Positions 35,181 through 42,352 of a stretch of 49,064 bases of DNA are shown one piece after another. Made by a program: the position numbers and the translations under genes. The DNA lies in assembly GCA_902778325.1 (NCBI GenBank), contig CACYWZ010000013.1, forward strand, positions 1 through 49,064, given 5' to 3'. The DNA is from an uncultured Spirochaetaceae bacterium. Its GTDB lineage: Bacteria > Spirochaetota > Spirochaetia > Treponematales > Treponemataceae. The notes beneath the pieces are model-generated. The model saw only the letters and a program-made list of their open reading frames with translations, made no database searches and was not told the origin of the DNA. Position 1 is the first letter of the stretch. Every line of letters begins with the position of its first letter.

Positions 35181-36368
35181 TTACAATTCACGAGGCTCGA
35201 CAACTTCGCCTCTGAAAAGCATCTTCGGGTGAACGACAATCTTGAGCCTTTTCTCAAGAGAGGCGTAATTCCTCATCTCCCGCTCATCTCCGATAACGAC
35301 ATTCACGCCGCTTTCTCCCTGACGCGCAGTTCGCCCGGCGCGATGAGTAAAATAAGCGTCGTCCTCGTTCAAATCCAGCTGAACAACGTGCGTCACCCCA
35401 CAAATATCAAGCCCGCGCGCAAAAACATCGCTTGTAACAAGAACATTGCTTTTTCCGCTCCTGAAAGCGTCAACAGCGTTCTTCCTCTCAAGTTTTCCCA
35501 TCTTTGCATAAAGAGATACGCACTTTATTTTTTTGAAAGTGAGTTTGCGTGCGATATTTTCAACTTGGTCGCCGCGGGAAGTGAAAACGATAATCTTTGC
35601 GCTTTTTTTCGCGCTCACAGCATTTATAAAAGAGCGAAGCGTATCAATTTTGTCGCGCCTTTCTGCGAAAATCGCCCAATGCTCAATTTTTCTTGAAAGA
35701 ATGTTTTCCTCAGGAAGCGCCTCAAAGCCAATTTCCAAGCCGCTCATTTTTTTTGCGCTCTCGCAAATCTTGCTGTTTGCAGTCGCAGAGCAGCCAATAA
35801 ATTGCAGATTTTCGTTTTTTGAAAGAAGCGAGAGAACTTCCTTCGTGTCGTCGCGAAGCTCGCGGTCAAAAAGACGGTCGATTTCATCAAGAACAACGAT
35901 TTTCACAGCGCTTGTCTTGAGCTTTTTGAGCCTTATCAACTCCAAGATTCGCCCGACACTTCCAATAACGACTTCAGGCTTTTCCTTTAGCGTTTCAATT
36001 TGCCGCTTTATCGGAGACGCGCCAATGATGAGCGCGGACTTTATAGAAGAAATCTTTTGAAGTTGTGCCTTGATTTGAGAAGAAAGCTCATAAGTCGGAG
36101 AAAAAATAAGAGCCTTAACAGAGCCGTTTCCCTCGATATTTTCGATTTGAGCCAAAATCGGAAGAAGAAAAGCGAACGTTTTTCCCGTTCCCGTTTCGCT
36201 TTTGAAAATCACGCTCTTCCCATTTGAAAGAAGCGGAATAATGCGCGATTGCACCGCAGTCGGCGCTTTTATGTTTATCGCTTCAAGTTTTTCTGTGTAT
36301 TTTTCGCTCACGCCGAGCGCGCCGAAAGTCGCCTCGCTGCTTTCGCTCTTGTTTTCATTGTCACTCAT
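35181..36368 (-). CDS. DExD-box ATP-dependent RNA helicase
   Basis: A 395-residue superfamily 2 helicase. Motifs in order: Q-motif region FGALGVSEKYTEKLEAI, I (SETGTGKT), Ia (SPTYELSSQIK), II (VVLDEIDRLFD, so DEID and not DEAD), III (CSATAN), IV-V (FTSRGDQVENIA; TSDVFARGLDI) and VI (HRAGRTARQG). It would unwind RNA duplexes in ribosome assembly or RNA turnover. The ATG at 36368 is chosen; an upstream frame extends into the repeat block and is not coding. TATAGT at 36375-36380 lies six nt before the ATG. Confidence 0.88.
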   Translation of the reverse strand: MSDNENKSESSEATFGALGVSEKYTEKLEAINIKAPTAVQSRIIPLLSNGKSVIFKSETGTGKTFAFLLPILAQIENIEGNGSVKALIFSPTYELSSQIKAQLQKISSIKSALIIGASPIKRQIETLKEKPEVVIGSVGRILELIRLKKLKTSAVKIVVLDEIDRLFDRELRDDTKEVLSLLSKNENLQFIGCSATANSKICESAKKMSGLEIGFEALPEENILSRKIEHWAIFAERRDKIDTLRSFINAVSAKKSAKIIVFTSRGDQVENIARKLTFKKIKCVSLYAKMGKLERKNAVDAFRSGKSNVLVTSDVFARGLDICGVTHVVQLDLNEDDAYFTHRAGRTARQGESGVNVVIGDEREMRNYASLEKRLKIVVHPKMLFRGEVVEPREL

Positions 36369-36430
36369 AAGCGCACTATAGCATATATTCAAAATCGAAA
36401 CTAGGGAGAAGCGGAAAAATGCGAAAAACA

Positions 36431-36620
36431 AAAAAGGAAGCCGTGGGAGCACTCCCAAGCGTTCCCCAACGAAAAAGGAAGCCGTGGGAGCACTCCCAAG
36501 CGTTCCCTAACGAAAAAGGAAGCCGTGGGAGCACTCCCAAACGTTCCCTAACGAAAAAGGAAGCCGTGGGAGCACTCCCAAGCGCTCCCTAACGAAAAAG
36601 GAGGGCGTGGAAGCACTCCC
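36431..36620. repeat. Tandem repeat, 41-bp units with internal palindrome
   Basis: Units start at 36431, 36472, 36513, 36554 and 36595 (the last is diverged), each exactly 41 bp. The unit contains AAAAAGGAAGCCG, then the palindrome TGGGAGCACTCCCA, then AGCGTTCCCTAACG. The block lies between the divergent helicase and response-regulator genes, downstream of neither promoter, so it could act on both. Confidence 0.95.
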
Positions 36621-36711
36621 AAGAGATGAAAAAAGAACGATATTGAAAAGAGATAACGTAAAGTTATTCCTTTTTAAGAATTCTTCATTTTTTCGGTGTA
36701 TACTATTGGGT

Positions 36712-37395
36712 ATGAGAATTTTACTTGTAGAAGATGAGGTTCGCCTTTCACAGGCTTTGGTTGAGATTTTCCAGAAGAACAAATTCGGAGTTGACGCTGT
36801 TTATACTGGCACTGACGGTCTTGAATATGCTCAATCTGGAATTTATGACTTGATTATTCTTGATATCATGCTTCCTGGCATGGACGGCATGGAGATTTTG
36901 CGTCGCCTTCGCACAGACAAGAATCAGGTTCCTGTTCTTTTTTTGACTGCGAAAGACGATGTCGCTGACAAGGTCAACGGATTGGACACAGGCGCTGACG
37001 ACTATATGACAAAGCCGTTTTCGACTGAGGAGCTTCTTGCGAGAATCCGCGCTTTGACTCGACGCCGTGGAGAAGTGAAGGAAGACACTGTTGTTGTCGG
37101 CGACTTGATTTTGAACGTGAAAAACTGCGAGTTGCAGTCAATCAAGGGCGACAGCGTGAAATTGTCGCTCAAAGAGTATCAGATTATCGATTTGCTTTTC
37201 AGAAATCCACATCAGATTATCACAAAAGAGCGCATTATCGAGAAAATCTGGGGCGGAGACAGCGATGCGGAATACAACAACGTCGAAGTTTACATTTCGT
37301 TCTTGCGAAAGAAAATCAGCGCTCTGAAAGTAACGACTGAAATCCGTACAGCTCGCGGAATTGGATATTCTATCGAAGACGGAACGCGCCTTTAG
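36712..37395 (+). CDS. OmpR-family response regulator
   Basis: A 227-residue regulator. The receiver domain has Asp51 (LIILDIMLPGMDG) as phosphate acceptor, the acidic pocket VEDE, Thr in FLTAKDD and Lys in MTKPFS. The C-terminal winged-helix domain (EYQIIDLLFRNPHQIITKE ... VEVYISFLRKKIS ... IRTARGIGYSI) binds DNA. An upstream open frame crosses the repeat block; the ATG at 36712 begins the receiver domain. TATACT ends exactly seven nt before it. It is followed after 17 nt by its likely kinase. Confidence 0.92.
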   Translation: MRILLVEDEVRLSQALVEIFQKNKFGVDAVYTGTDGLEYAQSGIYDLIILDIMLPGMDGMEILRRLRTDKNQVPVLFLTAKDDVADKVNGLDTGADDYMTKPFSTEELLARIRALTRRRGEVKEDTVVVGDLILNVKNCELQSIKGDSVKLSLKEYQIIDLLFRNPHQIITKERIIEKIWGGDSDAEYNNVEVYISFLRKKISALKVTTEIRTARGIGYSIEDGTRL

Positions 37396-37412
37396 TTTTT
37401 TGGAAGGTAAAC

Positions 37413-38783
37413 GTGAAAAGGGATTTTTTTGGCTTGCACAGAGGCGTCGTTTTTTCGATTGCCACTGTGATTCTTTTGATGCAGGGGTGCTTTCTTTCTA
37501 TCGAGGGCATTGCTTACTGGCATATCCGCTCTTCGCAGACAAAGGCGTTCTTGAATCGCTTGTTTGAAAACGAAGGGCACGCTGTTCCTATGATGGATTT
37601 TCACGACAAGAAGCCATCTTTTCTTGGCTCTGAGATTTCTCCGCATCAAAAGCCGCCTGAAATCCCTTTTGCGTTTTCCTATGATTCTGACACTGTTCGC
37701 CGCTTCAGCGAAAATATTACGCGCTACATTTTCCCAAGCGGGAAAGAAGGCGACGATTTCCATTTGTATTTTGCCACAAGAACCGCTCCTGACGGCTCTT
37801 TGCTTGAGCTCATCACTGACTTTCCGTATGATTCGAGCGCTTCTGATATGGTCGACTTGCTAAAAACTATTCGCACTGTCAGCAGCCTTGAAAAAAAGTG
37901 GGGAGTTTGCGGGAACTTCTTTTACGACAGGCGTGAGCGAAGTTACGGCTATCTGACGGTTTACATAGACTTTCATCGGGAACTTGAGGAGCAGCGCTGC
38001 TTTTTCGCTCGCGTCATTCTTGTTCTTTTTGTGAGTCTGTTTTTTTCGTTTGTGGCGATTCTTGCAATCAACATTTTTGTTTTGCGTCCGCTAAAAAAAG
38101 CGTTCGATGCTCAAAAGCGCTTTATTTCTGATGCCGGACACGAGCTGAAAACTCCGATTGCGGCGATTAGCGCAAATCTTGAGGTTCTGAAAGGCGAAGT
38201 CCCAAACAACAAATGGGTCGATTATATCGCAGAAGAAAATGACAGAATGAATAATCTTGTCAAAGATTTGATGTATCTTGCTCACTCTGATGCAAGGCGC
38301 GAAAAGCTTGTGATGGAAAATGTGAATATTTCGGACGCGATAACTTTTGCAGTTTTGCCGCTTGAGAGCCTTATTTTCGAGAAGGGCAAGAAACTTGTGA
38401 TGAATGTTGAGCCTGACATGTACCTTTTGTGTGATGAGAAAAAAATCAAGCAGCTCCTTGTGATTCTTGTTGACAATGCTGTGAAAAACTCTGATAAGGG
38501 CGATGTAATTACGGTGAGCGCAGATAAAAAAGACGGCGCTATCGTGATAAAAGTGCATAACACGGGCTGGGGGATAAAGAGCGAAGAGCTAAAAAAGATA
38601 TTCCGCCGTTTTTATCGAGTGGACACTTCTCGAAATCGGCAAACAGGCGGCTACGGGCTTGGGCTTTCGATTGCATCTGCGATTGTCAGCGAGCATCATG
38701 GAAAAATCAGCGCGGACAGCGAGTTTGGAAAATGGGCGGAATTTTCCATCGTATTGCCGTTTTTGAAAAGGGAGCGGCGGTGA
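37413..38783 (+). CDS. Sensor histidine kinase
   Basis: A 456-residue membrane kinase, partner of the response regulator just upstream. Membrane segments lie at about 11-33 and 200-224, enclosing a periplasmic sensor of about 165 residues I cannot assign. The H-box is SDAGHELKTPIAA (His243). The ATPase region has N-box ILVDNAVKNSD, an unusual G1 box (NTGWGIKSEEL, usual DTGIGI) and G2 GGYGLGLSIASAI. No clear HAMP domain is seen. Start is a GTG with GGAAGGT upstream. Confidence 0.9.
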   Translation: MKRDFFGLHRGVVFSIATVILLMQGCFLSIEGIAYWHIRSSQTKAFLNRLFENEGHAVPMMDFHDKKPSFLGSEISPHQKPPEIPFAFSYDSDTVRRFSENITRYIFPSGKEGDDFHLYFATRTAPDGSLLELITDFPYDSSASDMVDLLKTIRTVSSLEKKWGVCGNFFYDRRERSYGYLTVYIDFHRELEEQRCFFARVILVLFVSLFFSFVAILAINIFVLRPLKKAFDAQKRFISDAGHELKTPIAAISANLEVLKGEVPNNKWVDYIAEENDRMNNLVKDLMYLAHSDARREKLVMENVNISDAITFAVLPLESLIFEKGKKLVMNVEPDMYLLCDEKKIKQLLVILVDNAVKNSDKGDVITVSADKKDGAIVIKVHNTGWGIKSEELKKIFRRFYRVDTSRNRQTGGYGLGLSIASAIVSEHHGKISADSEFGKWAEFSIVLPFLKRERR

Positions 38784-38804
38784 AATTCTGCCGATATTTT
38801 CATT

Positions 38805-39797
38805 ATGATAAAGGTTCTTATTGCAGACGATTCTTCGTTACTTCGTTCTTTCTTGCGTCAAGTTTTTGCAAATGATTCTCGTTTTTGTGTTGTTGCAGAA
38901 GCGGTAGATGGACAAAAAGCTGTTGATGCTTGCAAAAAGTTTAGTCCAGATTTGGTGATTATGGACATAAATATGCCTGTTATGGACGGCATAAAGGCAA
39001 CCAAGCTCATAAAAAGCGAAATCAATTCCCCGCCTGTTGTGATATTCTCAACCGAGAATGCGTCGGCTGCTGGATACGACGCAATTGGCGCTGGTGCGAT
39101 TGAAGTCATAAAAAAGCCAGAATATCGCGATATGGACGAGACGTTTTTCAAGCGTTTTTGCGATAAACTTGCCGCTCTTGGAAAAAAGCGAACGAAGAGC
39201 GTTGAAATTAATGCTGTTTCAGATAAACCTCGTTCAAAAAATTACAAAATACTTTTGATTGGCGCTTCTACAGGCGGACCTACTGCGGTTCAGCGCGTTT
39301 TAACAGATTTGGGTTCTCCATTCCCGATTCCGATTTTGCTCACACAACACATTGATAAAACATTCGACAAAAACTTTGCAAAATGGCTTACAGAGACAAC
39401 AGGTCAAAATGTAATCCTTGCAGAAGAAGGCGTTATCCCGAAAGCAGGGACGGTTTATCTTGCTCCTGCGGGAAAGCATCTTGTGATGAGTTCATCTGGT
39501 GCATTGCATCTTTCCGAAAGCGAGCGCGTTCATTTTTTGCGCCCTGCTGTTGACCCGATGTTCCTTTCTGTCGCGAAGGTTTACGCAAACGCCGTGTTCG
39601 CAGTCCTTTTGACAGGAATGGGAAGCGACGGCGCTGAGGGGTGTGTTGATATAAAAAATCGCGGAGGCTACACCGTTGCCGAAGCCGCAAGCACTTGCGT
39701 CGTGTTTGGAATGCCAAAAGCCGCGATTATGGCAGGCGGAGCGAGCGCAATTCTTCCTCTTGGTGAAATTGGCTCGTTCGTAAAAACATACTGCTAA
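38805..39797 (+). CDS. cheB: Chemotaxis protein-glutamate methylesterase
   Basis: A 330-residue CheB: receiver domain (Asp54 in VIMDINMPVMDG) and C-terminal methylesterase domain with the catalytic triad Ser155 (GASTGGPT), His182 (TQHID) and Asp275 (GMGSDGAEG). It removes methyl groups from, and deamidates, chemoreceptors, resetting the sensory response. No cheR, cheA or cheW is adjacent; the only receptor in the window is the truncated one at 1-801. Its stop overlaps that of the convergent nnr gene. Confidence 0.92.
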   Translation: MIKVLIADDSSLLRSFLRQVFANDSRFCVVAEAVDGQKAVDACKKFSPDLVIMDINMPVMDGIKATKLIKSEINSPPVVIFSTENASAAGYDAIGAGAIEVIKKPEYRDMDETFFKRFCDKLAALGKKRTKSVEINAVSDKPRSKNYKILLIGASTGGPTAVQRVLTDLGSPFPIPILLTQHIDKTFDKNFAKWLTETTGQNVILAEEGVIPKAGTVYLAPAGKHLVMSSSGALHLSESERVHFLRPAVDPMFLSVAKVYANAVFAVLLTGMGSDGAEGCVDIKNRGGYTVAEAASTCVVFGMPKAAIMAGGASAILPLGEIGSFVKTYC

Positions 39798-41281
39798 ATT
39801 TTTTTGCCCAAGATTTTTATTGAGTCAATCAGCGAAAAGGGACTCATTGCATAATCGCAGTTTTCTTTGCAGTAGATTCTTGACGCGAGCGTGTGCGAAA
39901 GAGAAGATGATATTGCCGCGTCAAGCGCTCCTCGTCCTTGGGCAAGAAGAGAGAGCGCAAGCCCTGAAAGAACATCGCCGCTTCCGCCTTTTGCAAGACA
40001 ATTTTTTCCGAAAGGATTAAAAAAAGCGCAGACTTTCCCGTCCTTTTCGCCTGAGATAATCGGAATTGCGCCCTTTGAAATCAAAACAGCTTTTTTGTAT
40101 TTATTCGAAAATGAAAGCGCAAACTCAAGTTTGTGATTGACAACATCTTTAACAGTTGTATTTTCATCGCACAATCTCGCATTTTTCAAAAGCGACAAAA
40201 ACTCTTTCGGGTGAGGAGTCAGAATAATGCGACTTTCATCCCCGTCCTCATTTTCCAAGAATTGCAAAAGCTCTTCGCTATGGCACAAATCAGCGTCAAA
40301 AACCGCCTTCACATTTTTGTTTTGCGAAAGATAGTCAAAGACACTTTGTATCCGTTTTTTGTCGCTTCCAAAACCCATCCCGACAGCAATCGCGTTCGTG
40401 TTTGCACTCGGTTTTTCACTTTGCAAAATCTCGAACGGAAGCGCCTCGATTTTTTCGCCGCTTATCACAGAAACAAGCCCTGCTCCAAACGAAAATGCCG
40501 CAGTTGCGCCAATCACAGCCGCTCCCGCTTTGTCGCCAGCAAAAACTGCTGCATGCCCAAAACTTCCTTTGTTGGTATTGCGCTTTTTCCTAAAAGGAAG
40601 AGACAAGTCGCTTTCCTCCAAGACAAAAAGAGGCGTTTCGGAATCTTTTTCAAAAAGAGAGCGCGAAATCCCAAGGTCAGCGCACTTTATTTCGCCCGTA
40701 AAATCGCTCGCCGTGTCGCTAAAAAGCGCTGTTTTGAGACTTCCCATCGAAATCGTCTTGTCTGCACAAAAGACTTCGCCCTCCGCGCATCCCTTTGAGT
40801 CAAGCCCGCTCGGAATATCGCAGGCAATCCTTATCGCGTCCGCTCCATTGGCGATTTTTATGGCGCTTTCGATTTCGCTTGGCAGTTTTCCGTGAAAACC
40901 TGCGCCAAACGCACAATCCACGATAACGTCAGCGCTTTCGATTTCGCTTTTTTCTTCCGCGCTTAAAAGGTGCGAGAAAAATATCTGCTTCACGCCACAT
41001 TTTTGCGCCCTTTCTGCTTGAAGAGCGCAAAGTTGCGTCTTTGGCGTTTTTTCTCGAAACACAACAACATCTTTTTTTCCAAAAAGCCGTCGTGCTAGCG
41101 AAAACCCGTCCGCTCCGTTGTTTCCTGAGCCACAAAAAATTACAATTTTGTTCGCTTTCTCGCTTTCAATCTCTCTTTCAAGAGCGGCGGCTGCGTTTTC
41201 CATCATAAGCTCTTCGCTGAGCGAAAACTTTTCACGTGCTTTTTTGTCCAAAATGCGACTGTCGTCAAAAACTTTCTGCAT
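39794..41281 (-). CDS. nnr: Bifunctional NAD(P)H-hydrate epimerase/dehydratase
   Basis: A 495-residue repair enzyme. The N-terminal YjeF_N domain (about 1-215; ENAAAALE, FCGSGNNGADGFSLARRL, DCAFGAGFHG, DIPSGLDS) epimerises hydrated NAD(P)H. The C-terminal ribokinase-like dehydratase (about 225-495; KGSFGHAAVFAGD, NPFGKNCLAKGGSGDVLSG) restores NAD(P)H using ADP or ATP. GGAGAAAG precedes the ATG. It converges with cheB with a 4-nt overlap and no terminator between. Confidence 0.92.
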   Translation of the reverse strand: MQKVFDDSRILDKKAREKFSLSEELMMENAAAALEREIESEKANKIVIFCGSGNNGADGFSLARRLFGKKDVVVFREKTPKTQLCALQAERAQKCGVKQIFFSHLLSAEEKSEIESADVIVDCAFGAGFHGKLPSEIESAIKIANGADAIRIACDIPSGLDSKGCAEGEVFCADKTISMGSLKTALFSDTASDFTGEIKCADLGISRSLFEKDSETPLFVLEESDLSLPFRKKRNTNKGSFGHAAVFAGDKAGAAVIGATAAFSFGAGLVSVISGEKIEALPFEILQSEKPSANTNAIAVGMGFGSDKKRIQSVFDYLSQNKNVKAVFDADLCHSEELLQFLENEDGDESRIILTPHPKEFLSLLKNARLCDENTTVKDVVNHKLEFALSFSNKYKKAVLISKGAIPIISGEKDGKVCAFFNPFGKNCLAKGGSGDVLSGLALSLLAQGRGALDAAISSSLSHTLASRIYCKENCDYAMSPFSLIDSIKILGKKI

Positions 41282-41418
41282 TCTTCTTTCTCCTTTTTCT
41301 TTTTCGCGTGGTGCTTGAATTTTAATTTGCTTCCCTTAAATTAGGATTGACATCTGAGCATTTTTTTCACACCTTTTGACTTTGGTGAAAAAAAATCGAA
41401 ATCATTTTGAATTGATGT

Positions 41419-41424
41419 TATAAT
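41419..41424 (+). promoter_or_regulatory. -10 box of a leaderless promoter for the NYN gene
   Basis: Perfect TATAAT with TG one base upstream (TGTTATAAT), and a TCGAAA -35 candidate 17 bp away. The start codon is the eighth base after the box, so transcription is expected to begin at or next to the A of the ATG. Confidence 0.7.
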
Positions 41425-41431
41425 CAAAACT

Positions 41432-42190
41432 ATGAACGAGCAAAAGGAAAATGCAAAGATTGCCGTCTTGATTGACGCAGAGAACACGAATTACAAAAAG
41501 ATTGGCGACATTATGCAAGAAGTGTCGCTTTACGGGCATATCATCACGAAGAGGGCTTACGGAAACTGGAAAAACTGCGCGGAGGGCTGGGTTCGCGCGA
41601 TAAAAAACAACGCAATCACTCCAATTCAGCAATTCGAGAACTCGAAAGGCAAGAACTCTTCTGACATAACGCTTGTCATTGACGCGATGGATTTGCTTTA
41701 CAGCAAGAAATACGACACATTCGTCATTGTTTCAAGCGACAGCGATTTCACGAAACTTGTGACCCGCATCCACGACGACGAGATTTTCGTCATTGGCGTT
41801 GGCGAGAAAAAGACACCAGAATCGCTTATAAAGGCGTGCGACGAGTTTATATATATCGAAAACATCGAGACGGACGAGCAGGGCGACGAGGTGGCTGTGA
41901 AGGCAACGCAGACAAAAGAAGCACCGTCGAAGTTCACCTCGGTGGACAAAAAGATTTTGACGATGAAACTTGAGAAAATCACCGAAACAAAGTACGCCGA
42001 CGAAGAGGGCTGGGTGAATATCGGCTCGGCAGGCTCCGTCTTGAAGCGACAAGACCCAGGCTTTGACACTCGCACTTATGGCTTTTCGAGTCTTGTGAAG
42101 ATGATTGAATACTTGAGTTCCGCCTTTGAGCTTCGCCGCGGCAACAACAGTGGCGGCACAATCGAATACAGAGTAAAGCCAAGATTCTGA
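41432..42190 (+). CDS. NYN-domain (PIN-like) protein with OST-HTH/LOTUS domain
   Basis: A 252-residue protein. Residues 9-145 form an NYN domain (LabA/DUF88 type) with acidic active-site positions in AVLIDAENTNYKKI, SSDITLVIDAMDLLY and VSSDSDFTKLV, a predicted RNase fold. The C-terminal ~75 residues (DEEGWVNIGSAGSVLKRQ ... YGFSSLVKMIEYLSSAFEL) match the OST-HTH/LOTUS domain, which binds RNA. Such two-domain proteins are widespread and thought to process RNA; the target is unknown. TATAAT (extended by TG) ends exactly seven nt before the ATG, with no ribosome-binding site. Confidence 0.88.
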   Translation: MNEQKENAKIAVLIDAENTNYKKIGDIMQEVSLYGHIITKRAYGNWKNCAEGWVRAIKNNAITPIQQFENSKGKNSSDITLVIDAMDLLYSKKYDTFVIVSSDSDFTKLVTRIHDDEIFVIGVGEKKTPESLIKACDEFIYIENIETDEQGDEVAVKATQTKEAPSKFTSVDKKILTMKLEKITETKYADEEGWVNIGSAGSVLKRQDPGFDTRTYGFSSLVKMIEYLSSAFELRRGNNSGGTIEYRVKPRF

Positions 42191-42220
42191 TTCTCACAAA
42201 TTTCACGAACGGGAAATCCC

Positions 42221-42239
42221 TTGCAAAATGATTTCGCAA
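42221..42239. promoter_or_regulatory. 19-bp imperfect palindrome, possible operator
   Basis: TTGCAAAATGATTTCGCAA reads as TTGCnAAATnATTTnGCAA, symmetric except at one pair and the centre. It lies between the NYN gene and a 23-bp repeat array, upstream of the FGE-like gene. It may be a regulator site or a weak terminator stem. Confidence 0.4.
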
Positions 42240-42245
42240 TAAAAA

Positions 42246-42337
42246 CTTGCGTGTACTTGGCAAGATACCTTGCTGGAGCACGCAAGTATGTCTTGCTAGG
42301 GCTGGCAGAGGTGTCTTGCTAAGGCACGCAGAAAAAA
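42246..42337. repeat. 23-bp degenerate tandem repeat upstream of the FGE-like gene
   Basis: Four copies start at 42246, 42269, 42292 and 42315, each opening with CTTGC. Copies two and four share GGCACGCA-like words (GAGCACGCAAG, AGGCACGCAG). CTTGCGTG at 42246 faces CACGCAAG ending at 42286. The array ends just before the ribosome-binding site (AGGAG at 42341) of the next gene. Confidence 0.75.
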
Positions 42338-42352
42338 TATAGGAGTTTTTTG

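Noticed and set aside
36507-36782. Minus-strand frame across the 36431 repeat block
   Set aside because: It consists of translated tandem repeats and crosses the response-regulator promoter.
40133-40798. 221-codon plus-strand frame opposite nnr
   Set aside because: Overlaps the dehydratase/epimerase coding region; Cys/Lys/Arg-rich with no recognisable domain.
41361-41395. Possible terminator (T-run, CACC/GGTG, A-run)
   Set aside because: The arms run from T-rich to A-rich, so no T tail follows on either strand; it lies upstream of both flanking genes.
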